From Rhabditophanes sp. KR3021 (Eukaryota; Nematoda; Chromadorea; Rhabditida; Alloionematidae): DNA of 64,000 nucleotides. The translations under genes were made by a program, and so were the position numbers. The DNA lies in NCBI GenBank assembly GCA_963281155.1, contig CAUJLY010000006.1, positions 5,642,001-5,706,000 of the forward strand, written 5' to 3'. Under the pieces are notes generated by a model. The model searched no databases. It worked only from the letters and a program-made list of their open reading frames with translations, and had not been told where the DNA came from. Positions 63,030 to 64,000 of this stretch are shown here, piece by piece (the stretch's first letter is position 1; every line of letters begins with the position of its first letter).

Positions 63030-64000
63030 TTAGCGGCAATGATGCTTTTCAACTATTTTGGTGCAAGTTTGGCATTTGACTTCACAGCAATAAACAAATT
63101 TGCAGTGACATGGTTCTTGTTTAAGTTCTCTATGCGTGATCCAGCCCCGACCACAACATAGTTTCGGACACGTTTCTTTTGTACATTCACGTCCAGTAGT
63201 TCCGAATATTTCATTTTTCGGGTCATAAACACAATAGTCTGGTGACTGATCTAAGAAAACAAGTTCACCAATGCTTGCTGATCTTGGTGCATTATCTTCT
63301 TTAAGAAAACGTCCTGATCTAATGAGGGTATTAGATGAAGAGGAACTATATGACTTATCATAATTCGAAGCAGGGACTACATTGTAATGTGGCGAACGGA
63401 CAATAAGCTCATTGTTTTGAGGAGTTGTTGTAACCTAAAAGAAACAAATTTATTGTAAACAAACTTATTAAATATTATCTTATTATACTGTACAAATGTG
63501 TATAATTGTGAAGACAAAAAGCTTACAACAATAAACTACAAATATTCAGATCAAATATTACCTGTTGAGCACGTTCATACTTTTCCTTTAGCATCAAAGC
63601 AAATTCTTCGAATTTAGGGACAGCTTTCCAGCAAGTTTTTGTCACACAAGAACCAGACACTCCGTGGCATTTACAACTTTTCTGCATATGATGAGACATT
63701 AATTTACGAGCAGCCTTGTTATTGTGCAAATTCATGAGAGCTCTAGCGTCCATATGTTGTTTTTCTACATTATCCATGAATTTACGACCAAATGAATTTC
63801 CAAATCTCACATTGTCAGAACAGCCTGACCACATATAATCTGTATGTTGACGACTGTTTACTGGTAATTGACCACAACCACAATTTGGTATTAAACCTTG
63901 AGCACATGCACGTGCGATTGAGTGACTTATAGCTGCCGAACTAATTGCGTAGACATATGCCGATTCTCTAGAAGCAACTTTATATGGGGATACACCAAAT
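63030..64000 (-). CDS. Wnt secreted signalling ligand, 3' part (truncated by window edge)
   Basis: Secreted lipid-modified ligand for Frizzled receptors. Two exons are visible: 64000..63562 (continues beyond the window) and 63434..63030, with a 127-nt intron in phase 0. Visible Wnt marks are RESAYVYAISSAAISHSIAR, MWSGCSDNVRFG, and MNLHNNKAARKL. The palmitoleoylation site is CKCHGVSGSC (Ser in GVSGSC), then TKTCWKAVPKFEEF. The cysteine-rich C-terminal domain reads CCGRGW, CHCKFVYCCEVKCQTC, and ends EKHHCR. The stretch TKTCWKAVPKFEEF suggests the Wnt1/4-like nematode group, but the subfamily is not settled. A Ser-rich hinge (SYSSSSSNTL) joins the two parts. No frame damage is seen. Confidence 0.95.

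Overview
This is a eukaryotic (animal) window, very AT-rich, roughly one quarter G+C by eye. A nematode is the best fit. The reasons are: a stand-alone peroxisomal MaoC-type enoyl-CoA hydratase of the maoc-1 kind (in vertebrates and insects this domain is fused inside multifunctional enzyme 2); a TWK-style two-pore potassium channel; an hlh-30-type TFEB/MITF factor; many introns of only 39-55 nt with TTTTAG or TTTCAG acceptors; and acceptor-like sites 8-50 nt before several start codons, as spliced-leader trans-splicing would give. The genus is not identified. No bacterial, phage, CRISPR, rRNA or tRNA feature was found.

Layout. 1-1384 (-): 5' part of a Cys-loop ligand-gated channel, cut by the window edge. 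2568-2889 (+): small two-exon gene of unknown function. 2956-3963 (-): maoc-1-like hydratase ending in the peroxisomal signal SKL. 4287-6139 (-): ANKS1-like ankyrin protein. 8758-10697 (+): MFSD10-like major facilitator. 16723-18793 (+): tweety-family channel. 21362-23052 (+): inward-rectifier K+ channel, with an apparent one-base frameshift. 23718-25275 (-): leucine-rich-repeat membrane protein. 32492-42310 (+): hlh-30/TFEB-like factor with two alternative first exons. 44746-48409 (+): two-pore K+ channel. 49476-50082 (+): RNF11-like ubiquitin ligase. 50865-54663 (+): neprilysin-family (M13) peptidase with two alternative first exons. 55292-60551 (-): large cadherin, again with one apparent extra base. 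63030-64000 (-): 3' part of a Wnt gene.

Genes were rebuilt by joining open reading frames across GT-AG (once GC-AG) introns so that phase and family alignment are kept. Apart from the two single-base frameshifts every joined model closes in frame. The genes are a chromosomal neighbourhood rather than one pathway, though several (ligand-gated channel, tweety, Irk, two-pore channel) set membrane excitability. Long stretches (10.7-16.7, 25.3-32.5, 32.7-40.0, 42.3-44.7 and 60.6-63.0 kb) hold no gene I can support.

I found no clearly new multi-gene system. The points most worth a second look are: a 13-nt microexon that completes the selectivity filter of the Irk channel, with the two-pore channel split by an intron at the same filter glycine; the two extra-A frameshifts; a G+C-rich island with a decayed antisense reading frame inside a cadherin intron; and a recurring TTATCAGCTG composite motif.
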